64,000 bases of DNA from Candidatus Pyrohabitans jungbluthii. GTDB taxonomy: Archaea > Hydrothermarchaeota > Hydrothermarchaeia > Hydrothermarchaeales > BMS3B. Positions within the stretch are counted from its first letter, which is position 1. The number at the start of each line of letters is the position of its first letter. Of the stretch, positions 18,539 through 28,106 are shown in pieces. The stretch covers positions 310,001 through 374,000 of the forward strand of contig MTMD02000008.1 of assembly GCA_002010065.2 (NCBI GenBank), written 5' to 3'. A program made the position numbers and the translations under genes. Below the pieces are notes generated by a model that saw only the letters and a list, made by a program, of their open reading frames with translations, searched no databases and was not told the origin of the DNA.

Positions 18539-19039
18539 ATGGCAATGGCGGAGTTACCCACTGTACCCTATCATCCTACACCTCATGACAAGGCTAAGGA
18601 GCTTCTATCTTTGGCGGAACTCAGCGAGGGCGAGGTGCTCTTTGACCTGGGCTGCGGCAAGGGAAATATACTCATAGTTGGCGCCGAGGAGTTCGGAGCG
18701 CGATGCGTTGGAATAGAGAAGGATGCAGAGCTGGTGAGGGAAGCGTGGGAAGAGGTTAAGAGGCGCGGACTTGAGGACAGGGTGGAGATAATCCATGGGG
18801 ATATCTTTGCTCCCGAGTTCTGGGCGCACTTAGGCGGCGAAGGCAGCGCAGTTGTGCGCAACGCAGACGTCGTGGCAATATACCTCAACTTCGACATGCA
18901 CGAAGTGCTAAAGCCCATGCTTGAGAAGGAGCTGCGCGATGGCACTCGCGTGGCGAGCTTTGAGTTCTTTGTGCGCGGCTGGAAGGTTTATAAAGAAAAG
19001 CCAATGATGTTTGTTTTCAAGAAGGGAGATGGATTTTGA
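18539..19039 (+). CDS. Class I SAM-dependent methyltransferase
   Basis: VPYHPTPHDKAKELLSLAELSEGEVLFDLGCGKGNILIVGAEEFGARCVGIEKD; motif I DLGCGKG. Confidence 0.85.
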   Translation: MAMAELPTVPYHPTPHDKAKELLSLAELSEGEVLFDLGCGKGNILIVGAEEFGARCVGIEKDAELVREAWEEVKRRGLEDRVEIIHGDIFAPEFWAHLGGEGSAVVRNADVVAIYLNFDMHEVLKPMLEKELRDGTRVASFEFFVRGWKVYKEKPMMFVFKKGDGF

Positions 19040-19110
19040 GGTTCCAGAGGAAACACAGGAAACTGAGGCGAAGTAATAGAAAATATTTTATACTATGATG
19101 TACAATAATA

Positions 19111-19268
19111 GACCTGCGGGCTCGGTAAGAGCTCGGCGACGCTGCTTCGGCAGCAACGCCGGCACAGGCCTCCTCCTTGAGGAGAGCTATGTGTGAGAGG
19201 AAGGCTGATCTGCCTCTTTGAGGCAAGAGAGCCAGACTCTCGGCCTTGCCGAGCCCGCTCTCATTTTT
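19111..19268 (+). ncRNA. Candidate stand-alone structured ncRNA, family unknown
   Basis: TATA-like aaatatttta (19081-19090); 14-bp closing helix 19116-19129/19245-19258; UUCG hairpin 19141-19154; hairpins 19173-19184 and 19211-19225; T5 tract 19264-19268. Confidence 0.65.
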
Positions 19269-20496
19269 ATGCTGATTTTCTTCTGTGCAGTTCCTCCGCC
19301 AGCATGGGCAAAAACACACCTATGTCGGTGACCACACCCAATGCTTGAGCGGTACCTCGGTCTGTGAGCTTTGTTACCGTCGCGGGGTTTATGTCCACGC
19401 ATATCGTTTTGACACTGCTGGGCAATATGTTGCCCACAGCTATGCTGTGCAGCATTGTGCACATCATAAGCACCAAGCCTACGCCTCGAAGATGGCGGCG
19501 CATCTCGCGCTGAGCCTCAAGCACATCTGTAATCACCTCAGGTAAGGGTCCGTCGTCGCGTATGGAGCCAGCGAGCACATAGGGTATGCCGCGGCGAATC
19601 ACCTCGTACATTATTCCAGCCTTAAGCTTACCCTGCTTAACAAGCTCCGCTATGCCACCAGCCTTCATAACCTCATTTATCGCGTAGAGGTGGTGGCGGT
19701 GACCGCCTTCAGCAGGCCTCCCTGTCTTGATGTTTACTCCCAGAGAGGTGCCGAAGAGCTGAGCTTCGATGTCATGCACCGCTAAGGCGTTGCCAGCGTA
19801 GAGCACGTCTATGTAGCCCTCGCGTATCATCCTCGCCAAAGCTGGCGCTGCACTCGTATGAACTACCGCAGGCCCGACAACAGCCAAAACCTTCTTGCCC
19901 GAGCGCTTCACCTCGAGTATTGCCTCGGCGATCTGTCTGATCAACGGCTCCGCAGGCTTTTCACTGCTCACGCGGCTGCGCATGAACTCAAATACAGAAA
20001 AGCCCCGCGGCCTCTCCGGAGGCTCAATGCGAATTCCGCTCTGCCCTACAACGACGAGGTCCCCCTTCTTAATCTCGCCTATGGGCTTGCAGTAAGCGCG
20101 CTTCTTCTCTGGTTCAACCACAATTGCTGTGTCCATCTCAATGTCCTCTACCTCAACCCACTCGCCATCAAGGAGCACGTAGGTGGGGTGGTTGGTGGTG
20201 GAGTAAAAGCCATCGGGAAGAGTCCTGTCTTTTGGCGCGGGCTTTAACCTCAGCTCCTCAACTTCAGGAACTCTCGCTCCAACCTTTCGCAGCTCCCCCA
20301 GAATTTCATCAAGTTGCTCCCTTGTCTTCGCCTTTACCAGTATTCTGGCATAGCTGGGGTCGGTTTTGTGCTTTCCTATGTCGAACTGGAGCACCTCAAA
20401 GTCGCCGCCCATGTCCATTATGGTGTCAAAAACCTTTGGGAGAATGAAAGAGTCAATTATATGCCCTTTAAGCTCAATCTCTCGCACTGCCACCAT
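19267..20496 (-). CDS. TIGR00300 / LOR-SDH domain protein (archaeal ornithine cyclodeaminase-like)
   Basis: [48 protein letters not shown]...[26 protein letters not shown]; size 409 aa. Confidence 0.85.
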   Translation of the reverse strand: MVAVREIELKGHIIDSFILPKVFDTIMDMGGDFEVLQFDIGKHKTDPSYARILVKAKTREQLDEILGELRKVGARVPEVEELRLKPAPKDRTLPDGFYSTTNHPTYVLLDGEWVEVEDIEMDTAIVVEPEKKRAYCKPIGEIKKGDLVVVGQSGIRIEPPERPRGFSVFEFMRSRVSSEKPAEPLIRQIAEAILEVKRSGKKVLAVVGPAVVHTSAAPALARMIREGYIDVLYAGNALAVHDIEAQLFGTSLGVNIKTGRPAEGGHRHHLYAINEVMKAGGIAELVKQGKLKAGIMYEVIRRGIPYVLAGSIRDDGPLPEVITDVLEAQREMRRHLRGVGLVLMMCTMLHSIAVGNILPSSVKTICVDINPATVTKLTDRGTAQALGVVTDIGVFLPMLAEELHRRKSA

Positions 20497-20546
20497 ACTA
20501 CCACGCTAGAGGAGTATATATACCAGACTATTAATAACTTTTCTCT

Positions 20547-21311
20547 ATGCGTGCCCTCATCAACCTGAAGCTTACCATGGAAAGTGGCCAGCCGCCTGAG
20601 TTTCTCTGGAATAAAGAGGGCGAAAGATACTGGCGGGAGCTTGGCGATGGTCGTTGTTGCTACCTGTGGCAGCGGAATGAGGAGCTATTATACCAGGGTT
20701 GCACCGAGAGTTATGTACGTGAGTTTCTCAGGCTGGATGACAACCTTGAGGAGATTTACGCGGTTATCTCAGCCGAAGACGAGGTTATGACGCGAGCTAT
20801 TGAGCGCTTCCGCGGGTTAAGAATAACAAAGAATGACCCGTGGGAGACCCTCGTAGCCTTCATCTGCTCCATAAACAACAACATCCCGCGAATAAGGAAG
20901 AATGTGCAGTGCCTTCTCAGCGGGGGCTGTGTATTGCCTCCGGAGCAGCTTGCCGCAGCAGACTTGACCAAAGCAAAGCTGGGCTTCAGGGAGAGATACC
21001 TTAAAGCCACCGCAGCGAGAGTCGCTAACATGGACTTCAAAGCTCTTGGAAAGCTGAGCTACACCGAAGCCAAGCAGGAGCTTATGAAGCTCCAGGGTGT
21101 TGGGGAGAAGGTTGCTGACTGCGTGCTCCTCTTTGGCTTCGGCTACCTTGAGGCTTTTCCTGTGGATGTGTGGATAGCCCGTGCTATGCGTGCATATTAT
21201 GGCATCGATAAAATTAAGGAGATGCGCCACTTTGCCCGCGAGAGGTGGCACCCCTACGAGGGCTACGCCCAGCAGTACCTCTACATGCTGGTGAGGGAGG
21301 AGAAGCCGTGA
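20547..21311 (+). CDS. ogg: 8-oxoguanine DNA glycosylase, HhH-GPD family (Ogg1-type)
   Basis: FICSINNNIPRIRKNVQCL, LMKLQGVGEKVADCVLLFGFGYLEAFPVDVWIARAM. Confidence 0.9.
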   Translation: MRALINLKLTMESGQPPEFLWNKEGERYWRELGDGRCCYLWQRNEELLYQGCTESYVREFLRLDDNLEEIYAVISAEDEVMTRAIERFRGLRITKNDPWETLVAFICSINNNIPRIRKNVQCLLSGGCVLPPEQLAAADLTKAKLGFRERYLKATAARVANMDFKALGKLSYTEAKQELMKLQGVGEKVADCVLLFGFGYLEAFPVDVWIARAMRAYYGIDKIKEMRHFARERWHPYEGYAQQYLYMLVREEKP

Positions 21312-21317
21312 GGGTAA

Positions 21318-22979
21318 CTACAACCTCCCGCTCCTCAGAATGCTGAGCAGGAGCACTGTGCCCAGAACGCTGGCGAACAGAAAGCCAAGGATGCCAAAGA
21401 CCGGGTATCCCAGGAAGCTTGGCCCCTTATCTGTCTGCATTATAAGCGCCGAGCCTACAACTATAGCTGAGGTTATGAGCGCGAAGGAGATGCGGTTGCT
21501 CATCACCTCAAGCTCATATATCAGCTCGCTGAAGCCGCGGTGCTGCAGGGTGAGCTTGCCCTCCTCCGCGCGCCTCAGCACCGCCTCGGTAGCCGTGGGA
21601 ATCCTCCTCAGCGCCTGTACCAGAGATGAAAGCTCGCGAATAAAATCTCTGGCAAGGCGGCGTGGAGCTAGGCGCTGGCGTATCATCTCCTTTACGAAGG
21701 GCTTGGCGGCAATGGTGAAGTTGAACTCAGGGTTCAGCGTTCTGGCAACGCCCTCTATTGTAACCATGCTTTTGATTAGGAAGGCGAAGTTAGGGGGCAT
21801 CATTACGCGATGCTTTAGCGCAATCTCCAGCATCTCGTTGAGCAGGGCAGCGACGTTCACCTGGCTAAGCTTGGTGTCGTAGTACTCAAGGATTAAGTCT
21901 TCAATATCACTGCGGAACTCACTCAAATCGCTCTCCGGCGTTACTACCCCTATGCGCAGAAGCTGCTCCACAACGCGCTCAACATCCTTATCAACCAGCG
22001 CTATCGCTAGGTCAGCGAGCTTGTCGCGCAGCTCGCTCTCTATGCGCGCCACCATTCCAAAGTCCACCATGGCTATGCGCTCGCCTTCAAGCACCAGCAG
22101 GTTGCCCGGGTGAGGGTCTGCCTGGAAAAGCCCATCCACAAAAAACTGCTTCATGAACGCCTGGGCGAGCCTCTCAGCGAGCAGCTCAAGGTCGTAGCCC
22201 CTGTTTTTGAGCTCCTCAACTTTGCTTATCTTCACCCCCTCAATATACTCCATGCATAGCACCCGCTTTGTGGTGTACTCCCAGTATATCTTTGGTATCT
22301 TTATGTAGTCTATGTCAGAGAAGTTCTTTGCAAAGCGCTCCGCATTTCTCCCTTCCCGCATGAAATCCAGCTCACGGCGAATAGTCTTGGCAAACTCGTT
22401 AACTATGCCAACGAGGTTGTAGCGCCTTGCCTCGCGCACACGAGCTTCAACCAGCGATGCAAGCTGGTACAGCAGGGAGATGTCTGATTCGATAGTCTTT
22501 GCTATATTCGGGCGCTGCACCTTGACAACGACGCTCTCCCCGCTCTTGAGCTTCGCCCTGTGAACCTGCGCCAGTGAGGCGCTGGCTATGGGCTTGCGCT
22601 CAAAGTAAGCAAAAACCTCCTCTAAGCTCTTACCAAGCTCCTGCTCCACTACACCCTTTACTTCATCGAAGCTCAACGGCAGCGCTTCATCCTGAAGCTT
22701 GCTCAGCTCGTCGATATACTCCTTGGGTATTAAGTCTGGGCGAGTGCTCAGAATCTGCCCTAGCTTTATGTAGGTAGCGCCCAGCTCCTCCAGGATAAGG
22801 CGCACCTTCTCAGGCGTTGTAAGCCCCTCTATCTCCTCCGGGAAGAGCCTTCTCTTAAAGGGTATGTAGGAGTAGAGACCAGCGCGTTTTAGTACAATAT
22901 CGAAGCCATACTTGCTGACAACACCTACTATCTCACGCAGCCTGGCTACGTTGCCTATACCTCGCCTTCTGTGTAGCAT
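21318..22979 (-). CDS. ABC1/UbiB-family protein kinase-like protein
   Basis: LGATYIKLGQILSTRPDLIPKEYIDELSKLQDEALPL, PIASASLAQVHRAKLKSGESVVVKVQRPNI, DPHPGNLLVLEGERIAMVDFGMV. Confidence 0.93.
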   Translation of the reverse strand: MLHRRRGIGNVARLREIVGVVSKYGFDIVLKRAGLYSYIPFKRRLFPEEIEGLTTPEKVRLILEELGATYIKLGQILSTRPDLIPKEYIDELSKLQDEALPLSFDEVKGVVEQELGKSLEEVFAYFERKPIASASLAQVHRAKLKSGESVVVKVQRPNIAKTIESDISLLYQLASLVEARVREARRYNLVGIVNEFAKTIRRELDFMREGRNAERFAKNFSDIDYIKIPKIYWEYTTKRVLCMEYIEGVKISKVEELKNRGYDLELLAERLAQAFMKQFFVDGLFQADPHPGNLLVLEGERIAMVDFGMVARIESELRDKLADLAIALVDKDVERVVEQLLRIGVVTPESDLSEFRSDIEDLILEYYDTKLSQVNVAALLNEMLEIALKHRVMMPPNFAFLIKSMVTIEGVARTLNPEFNFTIAAKPFVKEMIRQRLAPRRLARDFIRELSSLVQALRRIPTATEAVLRRAEEGKLTLQHRGFSELIYELEVMSNRISFALITSAIVVGSALIMQTDKGPSFLGYPVFGILGFLFASVLGTVLLLSILRSGRL

Positions 22980-22980
22980 A

Positions 22981-23292
22981 CTACTTCTCGCCAGCCAGCT
23001 TGGCAATGGTGCGCTCGAGCTTTTCTATCTTCTTGCTCAGCTTTTCCACGTCCTTCTTGGAGGCGACACCTGTTTTAGCTAAAGCCTTCTCAACCTCCTC
23101 CGCGACTCTCTTCTGAAGCTCCTTCTTCTGCTTCTCCCGCTCAGCGAGAAGCTCTCTCACGAGGGCCTTGCCCTCCTCCCTGCTCAGCTCCCCCTTCTTC
23201 TCAAGCTCCGCCACAAACTCGCGGAGTTTCTCCTCTGTTATGGCAGCAAGACCTATTCCCAGAAGTAGAGCTTTCTTTATCAAATCCTTCAC
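22981..23292 (-). CDS. Coiled-coil phasin-like protein upstream of ABC1 kinase
   Basis: Lys/Glu-rich helical sequence KALLLGIGLAAITEEKLREFVAELEKKGELS; adjacent to the ubiB-like gene. Confidence 0.7.
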   Translation of the reverse strand: MKDLIKKALLLGIGLAAITEEKLREFVAELEKKGELSREEGKALVRELLAEREKQKKELQKRVAEEVEKALAKTGVASKKDVEKLSKKIEKLERTIAKLAGEK

Positions 23293-23351
23293 ACCAAATC
23301 CCTCCTAGTGTAATATGGGCACGGAGGATAAAAAAGTTTGTCATGATAGGA

Positions 23352-23382
23352 ACTTCGTTACCCTATCGCCTATCGGCGAGAC
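23352..23382. repeat. Single diverged copy of hairpin repeat
   Basis: acttcgttaccctatcgcctatcggcgagac; flanks match the 24.1-kb units, stem TCGCC/GGCGA. Confidence 0.7.
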
Positions 23383-23412
23383 CTCCTGCTACCATAGATT
23401 CAAGTTTGAATG

Positions 23413-23634
23413 TCAGGAGATCAGGCAGTAGTGGTTCACCCCGTTTATCTTAACCTTTCGCAGGTACCTGTAGAGCATGTGGTAGTAGATGAACATCTTT
23501 ATGTGCCCTTCGTTAACTTTATACCCTCTCTCCGCCAGCCTCTCTGCTATTGTGCGCCCATCCACCACTTCACCAGGCTTAATGACCTCTAAAATCGCCC
23601 TAACCTTATTCGCGGTGTTCCCGAACTTCCTCAC
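23413..23634 (-). CDS. Small winged-helix-like DNA-binding protein
   Basis: GTG start after ggaggtgat; KVRAILEVIKPGEVVDGRTIAERLAERGYKVNEGHIKMFIYYHMLYRYLRKVKING. Confidence 0.65.
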   Translation of the reverse strand: MRKFGNTANKVRAILEVIKPGEVVDGRTIAERLAERGYKVNEGHIKMFIYYHMLYRYLRKVKINGVNHYCLIS

Positions 23635-23728
23635 CTTTCATCACCTCCTTCAGGTATAAGTCGAGGGCTACCCCGAGAGCAATGCTTGCCCCGGCGAAGA
23701 GCGCAGTTATGATTATGTCCATTCTCAT
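23606..23728 (-). CDS. Putative 40-aa single-TM microprotein overlapping the wHTH gene
   Basis: Manual translation MRMDIIITALFAGASIALGVALDLYLKEVMKGEEVREHRE; overlaps the wHTH start by 29 nt; not in the supplied ORF list. Confidence 0.5.
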   Translation of the reverse strand: MRMDIIITALFAGASIALGVALDLYLKEVMKGEEVREHRE

Positions 23729-24066
23729 CACCTTTTGATAAAATATAGTAGTACCCATAATATTTATTATTTTTCCAGCAATAATGGATGTTTTAATAAT
23801 AATTGGCGTTTAATTGGTCGCTTTAATGTTCACAAATGTTTATATTCGTGTATTATTGTAAAACAAGCCAATACCTCTTTTTGCGCTTTAGTCCACATCT
23901 ACGAAATATAAAAATTCATGGCCGTTATGTTTCGAAAAGTTTCTCTGTGGTCATTTCCATAATATATGCCAGATTTATTGGCATTTGGTCAAATCATGGT
24001 AATCAATGCGTCATTACACAGCTACCTCGCCAAAATCGTAGGTATTTTGGCTACTTCATTCCAGGT

Positions 24067-24174
24067 ACTTCGTCACCCTATCGTGCTTCGCACGAAACGG
24101 GTAACTTCGTCACACCGGAAGCTTCGCGAGACGGGTAACTTCGTCACCCTATCGTGCTTCGCACGAGACGGGTA
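24067..24174. repeat. Three tandem 34-37-nt hairpin repeats
   Basis: acttcgtcaccctatcgtgcttcgcacgaRacgggta at 24067-24103 and 24138-24174; diverged copy at 24104-24137. Confidence 0.9.
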
Positions 24175-24216
24175 ACCCCCAGTAAAAAATTTATTCCCCG
24201 CCAGCCTGGTTATACC

Positions 24217-25143
24217 ATGGACATCGTTGCGATAGGGCATGCCAGCGTCGACTTGGTTAGAATCTCCGGCAAGGAGAAGAATCAGCTTGGTGGAGCAGCG
24301 GTTTACTCCGCGCTTGCAGCTAAAATCTTTTCTCGCGCTGGCGTTGTAACCCGCGTTGGTACCGACTTTCCCGGTGAGTTTTATTCCCTGCTCAGAAAGG
24401 CAGGAGTTGACACCTCTGGAATAAAGCAGGTTCAGGGAAAAAGCACAAGCTTTGAGATTGAGTACGACGATAATGGGCAGGCGCACTACAAAAGCTACAA
24501 TCTCGGAGTGGGCATACACATTCGCCCCAAGGACATACCCAGGAGCTACCTCACCGCCAAGGCATTTCACATCGCTCCTATGGCTGCGAGCAAGCAGCAC
24601 TCGTTTGTCAGCTACCTCAGGGAGCACACTTACAGCTTAATTTCCCTCAACACCCATGTGGCGTACTTCCAGAGGTATAAAAAGGAGCTTCTCGACCTCA
24701 TAGGTGAGGTAGATATATTTACGATAAACGACGACGAAGCTATGCGCTTAACCGGTACGCGCAGCCTTGAACACGCGATAAACGCCCTGAAAAAGCTCAA
24801 GCACAGCATTATCGTCGTGACGATGGGGGTTTACGGCAGCATAATACTCGAGCACGGAGAGGTCAGCTTCTCGCCTTCAGTGATTCAGCGGCGCATCGTG
24901 GATTTAACTGGCTGCGGCGATGCCTTTGCCGGCTCATTTCTGGCGAGCTACCTCAAGACAGAGAACGCCGTGAAGGCTGCGAACATCGCAAATAGCGTCG
25001 CTGCGATAAACGCCAGCGACTGGAATTTCAGGGCACTCGCCAGGCTCTCCTTCCCCAGTTTAGAGGCATTTCAGGAGTTCGTCGTGGCGAGGCAGCGCAG
25101 GCTGAGCAAAAATCAGCGCAGCTTGGAGCACTTTCTGGGATAG
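24217..25143 (+). CDS. PfkB-family sugar kinase
   Basis: MDIVAIGHASVDLVRISGKEKNQLGGAAVYSALAAKIF... and IVDLTGCGDAFAGSFLASYL (PfkB signature). Confidence 0.9.
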   Translation: MDIVAIGHASVDLVRISGKEKNQLGGAAVYSALAAKIFSRAGVVTRVGTDFPGEFYSLLRKAGVDTSGIKQVQGKSTSFEIEYDDNGQAHYKSYNLGVGIHIRPKDIPRSYLTAKAFHIAPMAASKQHSFVSYLREHTYSLISLNTHVAYFQRYKKELLDLIGEVDIFTINDDEAMRLTGTRSLEHAINALKKLKHSIIVVTMGVYGSIILEHGEVSFSPSVIQRRIVDLTGCGDAFAGSFLASYLKTENAVKAANIANSVAAINASDWNFRALARLSFPSLEAFQEFVVARQRRLSKNQRSLEHFLG

Positions 25144-27417
25144 CTATCTCCCCTCTTCTATCCGCTTTGCCGCTATGTAGCACTGCCCCAAGGCGATGCC
25201 TCCATCTCCCGGCGGGACTACGCGATGCTGTACAAGCGTAAATCCTTCTCTCTCCACCACCTTCTTTATCCTTCTCACAATCGCGTCGTTGTAGGCAACG
25301 CCTCCGGTAACGCCTATCTTCTCCACGCCCTGCCGCTCAGCAGCAGCCACAGCAAGCATGGCAATACCCTCAGCGAGCGCTGCTTGAGCGCTTGCGGCTA
25401 TATCCTCTCGTCGCTCGCCTTCGCGCAGGTACTCCAAGGCTTTTGCAACGACGCCGCTTGTGTTGAGAACCTCGGAGCCACCTTCTCTCTTTATCTCCAC
25501 AGGCATCTCCAGCTCAGCCTTGCCCTTCACAGCAAACGCTTCCAGCTTAATCGCCGGCTCGCCCTCATAGGTTCTCTTTCTGCAAACCCCAAGAAGCGCA
25601 GCTATTGCATCGAGCACCCTGCCCATACTTGAGGTCTCCACAACGTTAAAGCCCCGCTCAAGCTGTCTCACCACAACATTAGCCTCGCCCTCGCGCATCC
25701 CCAGGCTTGAAAGAAGCCCGATAAGCTCCTCTCTGGAGTAACGGGGGTGTAACATGCCCGCGAGCATGCGCAGAGGATAGCGAGTTGCTAGGTCTCCACC
25801 TGGAGCGGGGTTGTACTCCAGATGTGCCTCCCTGGAAAATTCATATCCTGAGCAGTAGAGCACCTCACCCCCCCAGGCACTGCCATCTTCGCCATAACCA
25901 AAGCCGTCTATAGCGATGCCCACAAGCTCCTCCTCGCCACTCTCAGCCATAAGCGCAGCGATATGAGCGTGGTGATGCTGCACCTGCATTATCTCGCAAC
26001 CATAGAGCGAGGCGAGCTCCTCCGCAAGCTTAGAGGTGGCAAACTCCGGGTGAAGGTCACGAGCTATGCAGGCGAGTTCGTCCACCCTATTTAGCTCCAT
26101 AAGGGTGGAGCACGCCTGCCTGAGAAACTCAAGCGTTGGGAGCTTCTTTGTATCGCCGATGTACTGGGTAAGAAAGGCACGTTTGCCGGAGAGCACGCAG
26201 CCGGCGACATTCTCCTCGGCGCCAAGAGCGATAATTGCACCTTCAAATTCTATATTAAGCTCTATGGGTAGAGGAACGTATCCCCGGGAGCGGCGCAAAT
26301 ATGCGGTGCTACCCGCCACCAGCTTGAGCACGCTGTCGTCAATGCGATTGCGAATCCTGCGATTGTGCACCAGAGAGTAGTCTTGGTAGCCGAGGCTCAG
26401 CACATCCTCACGGGTAATCGCCATTGGCTCTCCCGGCACATTGGCGGAGGTCATAATAAAAGCTGGCTCCTTCGAATAGTGGAAGAGGAGGTGGTGTACC
26501 CCCGTATAGGGAAGCATAATCCCCACATTGCTGAGCCCTGGTGCCACAAGTGGTGAAAGAGGCGAATCCTCACGCCTGCGCAGGAGTACTATTGGGCGCT
26601 GGGCACTGAGAAGGAGCTTCTCCTCCACCTCGCTAATGTGGGCAAATAGCCTCGCCGCCTCTATATCGCGTGCCATTATTGCAAAGGGCTTCTCAGGCCT
26701 GCGCGAAGTTCTGCGGAGCCTCTCTATCGGCTCGTCCTCCGTAACCTTCGCCGCTAAGTGAGTGCCTCCCAAGCCCATTATCGCCACTATATACCCTTCA
26801 TCAAGAAGCCTGGCAGCCTCACGTATGACATCGCTAACCTCAACCCTATTTTCGCCCTCATAAAGCTCATAGCTGGGGCCGCATTTCGGGCAGGCTATGG
26901 GTTCAGCATGAAAGCGCCTGTCTTCTGGATTACGGTATTCCCGGGCGCACGCATCGCACATGCTAAAGTCGCGCATCGTCGTGTTCTCCCTGTCGTAGGG
27001 CAGAGCCTCAATAATCGCAAACCTGGGACCGCAGTCTGTGCACACTGTGAAGGGGTACATGTAGCGCCTATCGCCGGGGTCGAACATCTCCTTTAAGCAA
27101 GCGTCGCAAATCGCAACATCCGGCGGTATTACGGAGCCCTCGCCACCCTCCTGCGAGCTTTCAAGCACCAGAAAATCATCATAGTGATCCTTATCGCCTG
27201 CCGGAAGCTCCTCTATGGAATGAATCTCCGCCAGGGGTGGAAGCTCCTCTCGAAGGCGATTGATAAAGCGCGCCACATCGCCAATCGCAAGAATCTCAAC
27301 GCTGTTTCCACGGTTGCGAACGTAGCCACGGATTCCCAGACGCTTGGCTATGCGGTAAACGAAGGGTCTGAAGCCCACGCCCTGCACAACGCCACGGATA
27401 AGAAGGCGCTTCTTCAT
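25144..27417 (-). CDS. hypF: [NiFe]-hydrogenase maturation carbamoyltransferase HypF
   Basis: Acylphosphatase GVVQGVGFRPFVYRIA; Zn fingers CDACLKEMFDP..CTDCGPRFAI..CDACAREYRNP..CPKCGP; VQHHHAHIAALMAE; GVTGGVAYNDAIVRR. Confidence 0.97.
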   Translation of the reverse strand: MKKRLLIRGVVQGVGFRPFVYRIAKRLGIRGYVRNRGNSVEILAIGDVARFINRLREELPPLAEIHSIEELPAGDKDHYDDFLVLESSQEGGEGSVIPPDVAICDACLKEMFDPGDRRYMYPFTVCTDCGPRFAIIEALPYDRENTTMRDFSMCDACAREYRNPEDRRFHAEPIACPKCGPSYELYEGENRVEVSDVIREAARLLDEGYIVAIMGLGGTHLAAKVTEDEPIERLRRTSRRPEKPFAIMARDIEAARLFAHISEVEEKLLLSAQRPIVLLRRREDSPLSPLVAPGLSNVGIMLPYTGVHHLLFHYSKEPAFIMTSANVPGEPMAITREDVLSLGYQDYSLVHNRRIRNRIDDSVLKLVAGSTAYLRRSRGYVPLPIELNIEFEGAIIALGAEENVAGCVLSGKRAFLTQYIGDTKKLPTLEFLRQACSTLMELNRVDELACIARDLHPEFATSKLAEELASLYGCEIMQVQHHHAHIAALMAESGEEELVGIAIDGFGYGEDGSAWGGEVLYCSGYEFSREAHLEYNPAPGGDLATRYPLRMLAGMLHPRYSREELIGLLSSLGMREGEANVVVRQLERGFNVVETSSMGRVLDAIAALLGVCRKRTYEGEPAIKLEAFAVKGKAELEMPVEIKREGGSEVLNTSGVVAKALEYLREGERREDIAASAQAALAEGIAMLAVAAAERQGVEKIGVTGGVAYNDAIVRRIKKVVEREGFTLVQHRVVPPGDGGIALGQCYIAAKRIEEGR

Positions 27418-27456
27418 TGGTAAGAGTATTGGCGGCGTTGCTTAAAGGCTTTGCCT

Positions 27457-28062
27457 CTATTTTTCCTGCTTCCTGCCTTTCATAAAGGCATAGGTGTAGA
27501 AGATTCGCTCCAGCGCTGTGGAGTGGGAAAGCAATGCAACGAATGCCAGCGCGTAATATAGTGCACGTTCTGCTTCCATAAAGCCAGCAAGGCTAGCGGC
27601 AAGGGCGACGATAATTATTATAAGCCTCTCGGCGCGCTCCCCTAAACCAACGTCGCAGCGCGGAATGAAGAGCTCCGCCCTTGCACGAGTATAGCTCACC
27701 ATGAAGCTGCCGAGAAGCGCGAGGAAGGCGAGCAGGTAGTGGCTCTCGAGATACAGCGCAATACCAATTATAACCGCAGCATCTGCATACCTGTCCAGGG
27801 TCGCGTCGAAAAAGGCGCCGAAGTCGCTAACGCGTTGCGTTAACCTCGCAACAGCGCCGTCAATGACATCGAAGAAGCCTGTGAGCAGAAGAAGTACAAA
27901 GGCAAGGTCGAGACGCTTGGCTGCAAGGGCAAAGGCAGTGGCAACGCTTGCAAGCAAACCAAAGATAGTTAGAAGATTGGGTGCTATACCAAGCGCTGCG
28001 AATAGCCTGGCGATTGGTACGATGAAGATATTTGCAGTGCTTCTAAAACGGGCGCTCAGCAT
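27457..28062 (-). CDS. CDP-alcohol phosphatidyltransferase (archaetidylinositol-phosphate synthase-like)
   Basis: DVIDGAVARLTQRVSDFGAFFDATLDRYADA, matching DGxxAR(x)nGxxxDxxxD. Confidence 0.9.
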   Translation of the reverse strand: MLSARFRSTANIFIVPIARLFAALGIAPNLLTIFGLLASVATAFALAAKRLDLAFVLLLLTGFFDVIDGAVARLTQRVSDFGAFFDATLDRYADAAVIIGIALYLESHYLLAFLALLGSFMVSYTRARAELFIPRCDVGLGERAERLIIIIVALAASLAGFMEAERALYYALAFVALLSHSTALERIFYTYAFMKGRKQEK

Positions 28063-28106
28063 GCTTGGATTTAAAACCTTTACTCGTTAAAATACTTATC
28101 GCGGAT

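Noticed and set aside
19111-19268. ncRNA as 5S, SRP RNA or RNase P RNA
   Set aside because: Conserved blocks of these families (e.g. 5S loop C, SRP helix 8, RNase P CR-I/CR-V) were not recognised, so it was left as family unknown.
23836-24138. 100-aa ORF in the AT-rich intergenic region
   Set aside because: Spans hairpin repeats and AT-rich non-coding sequence; no domain or RBS support.
24067-24174. Possible CRISPR-like array
   Set aside because: Units are contiguous hairpins without unique spacers and no cas gene is in the window.
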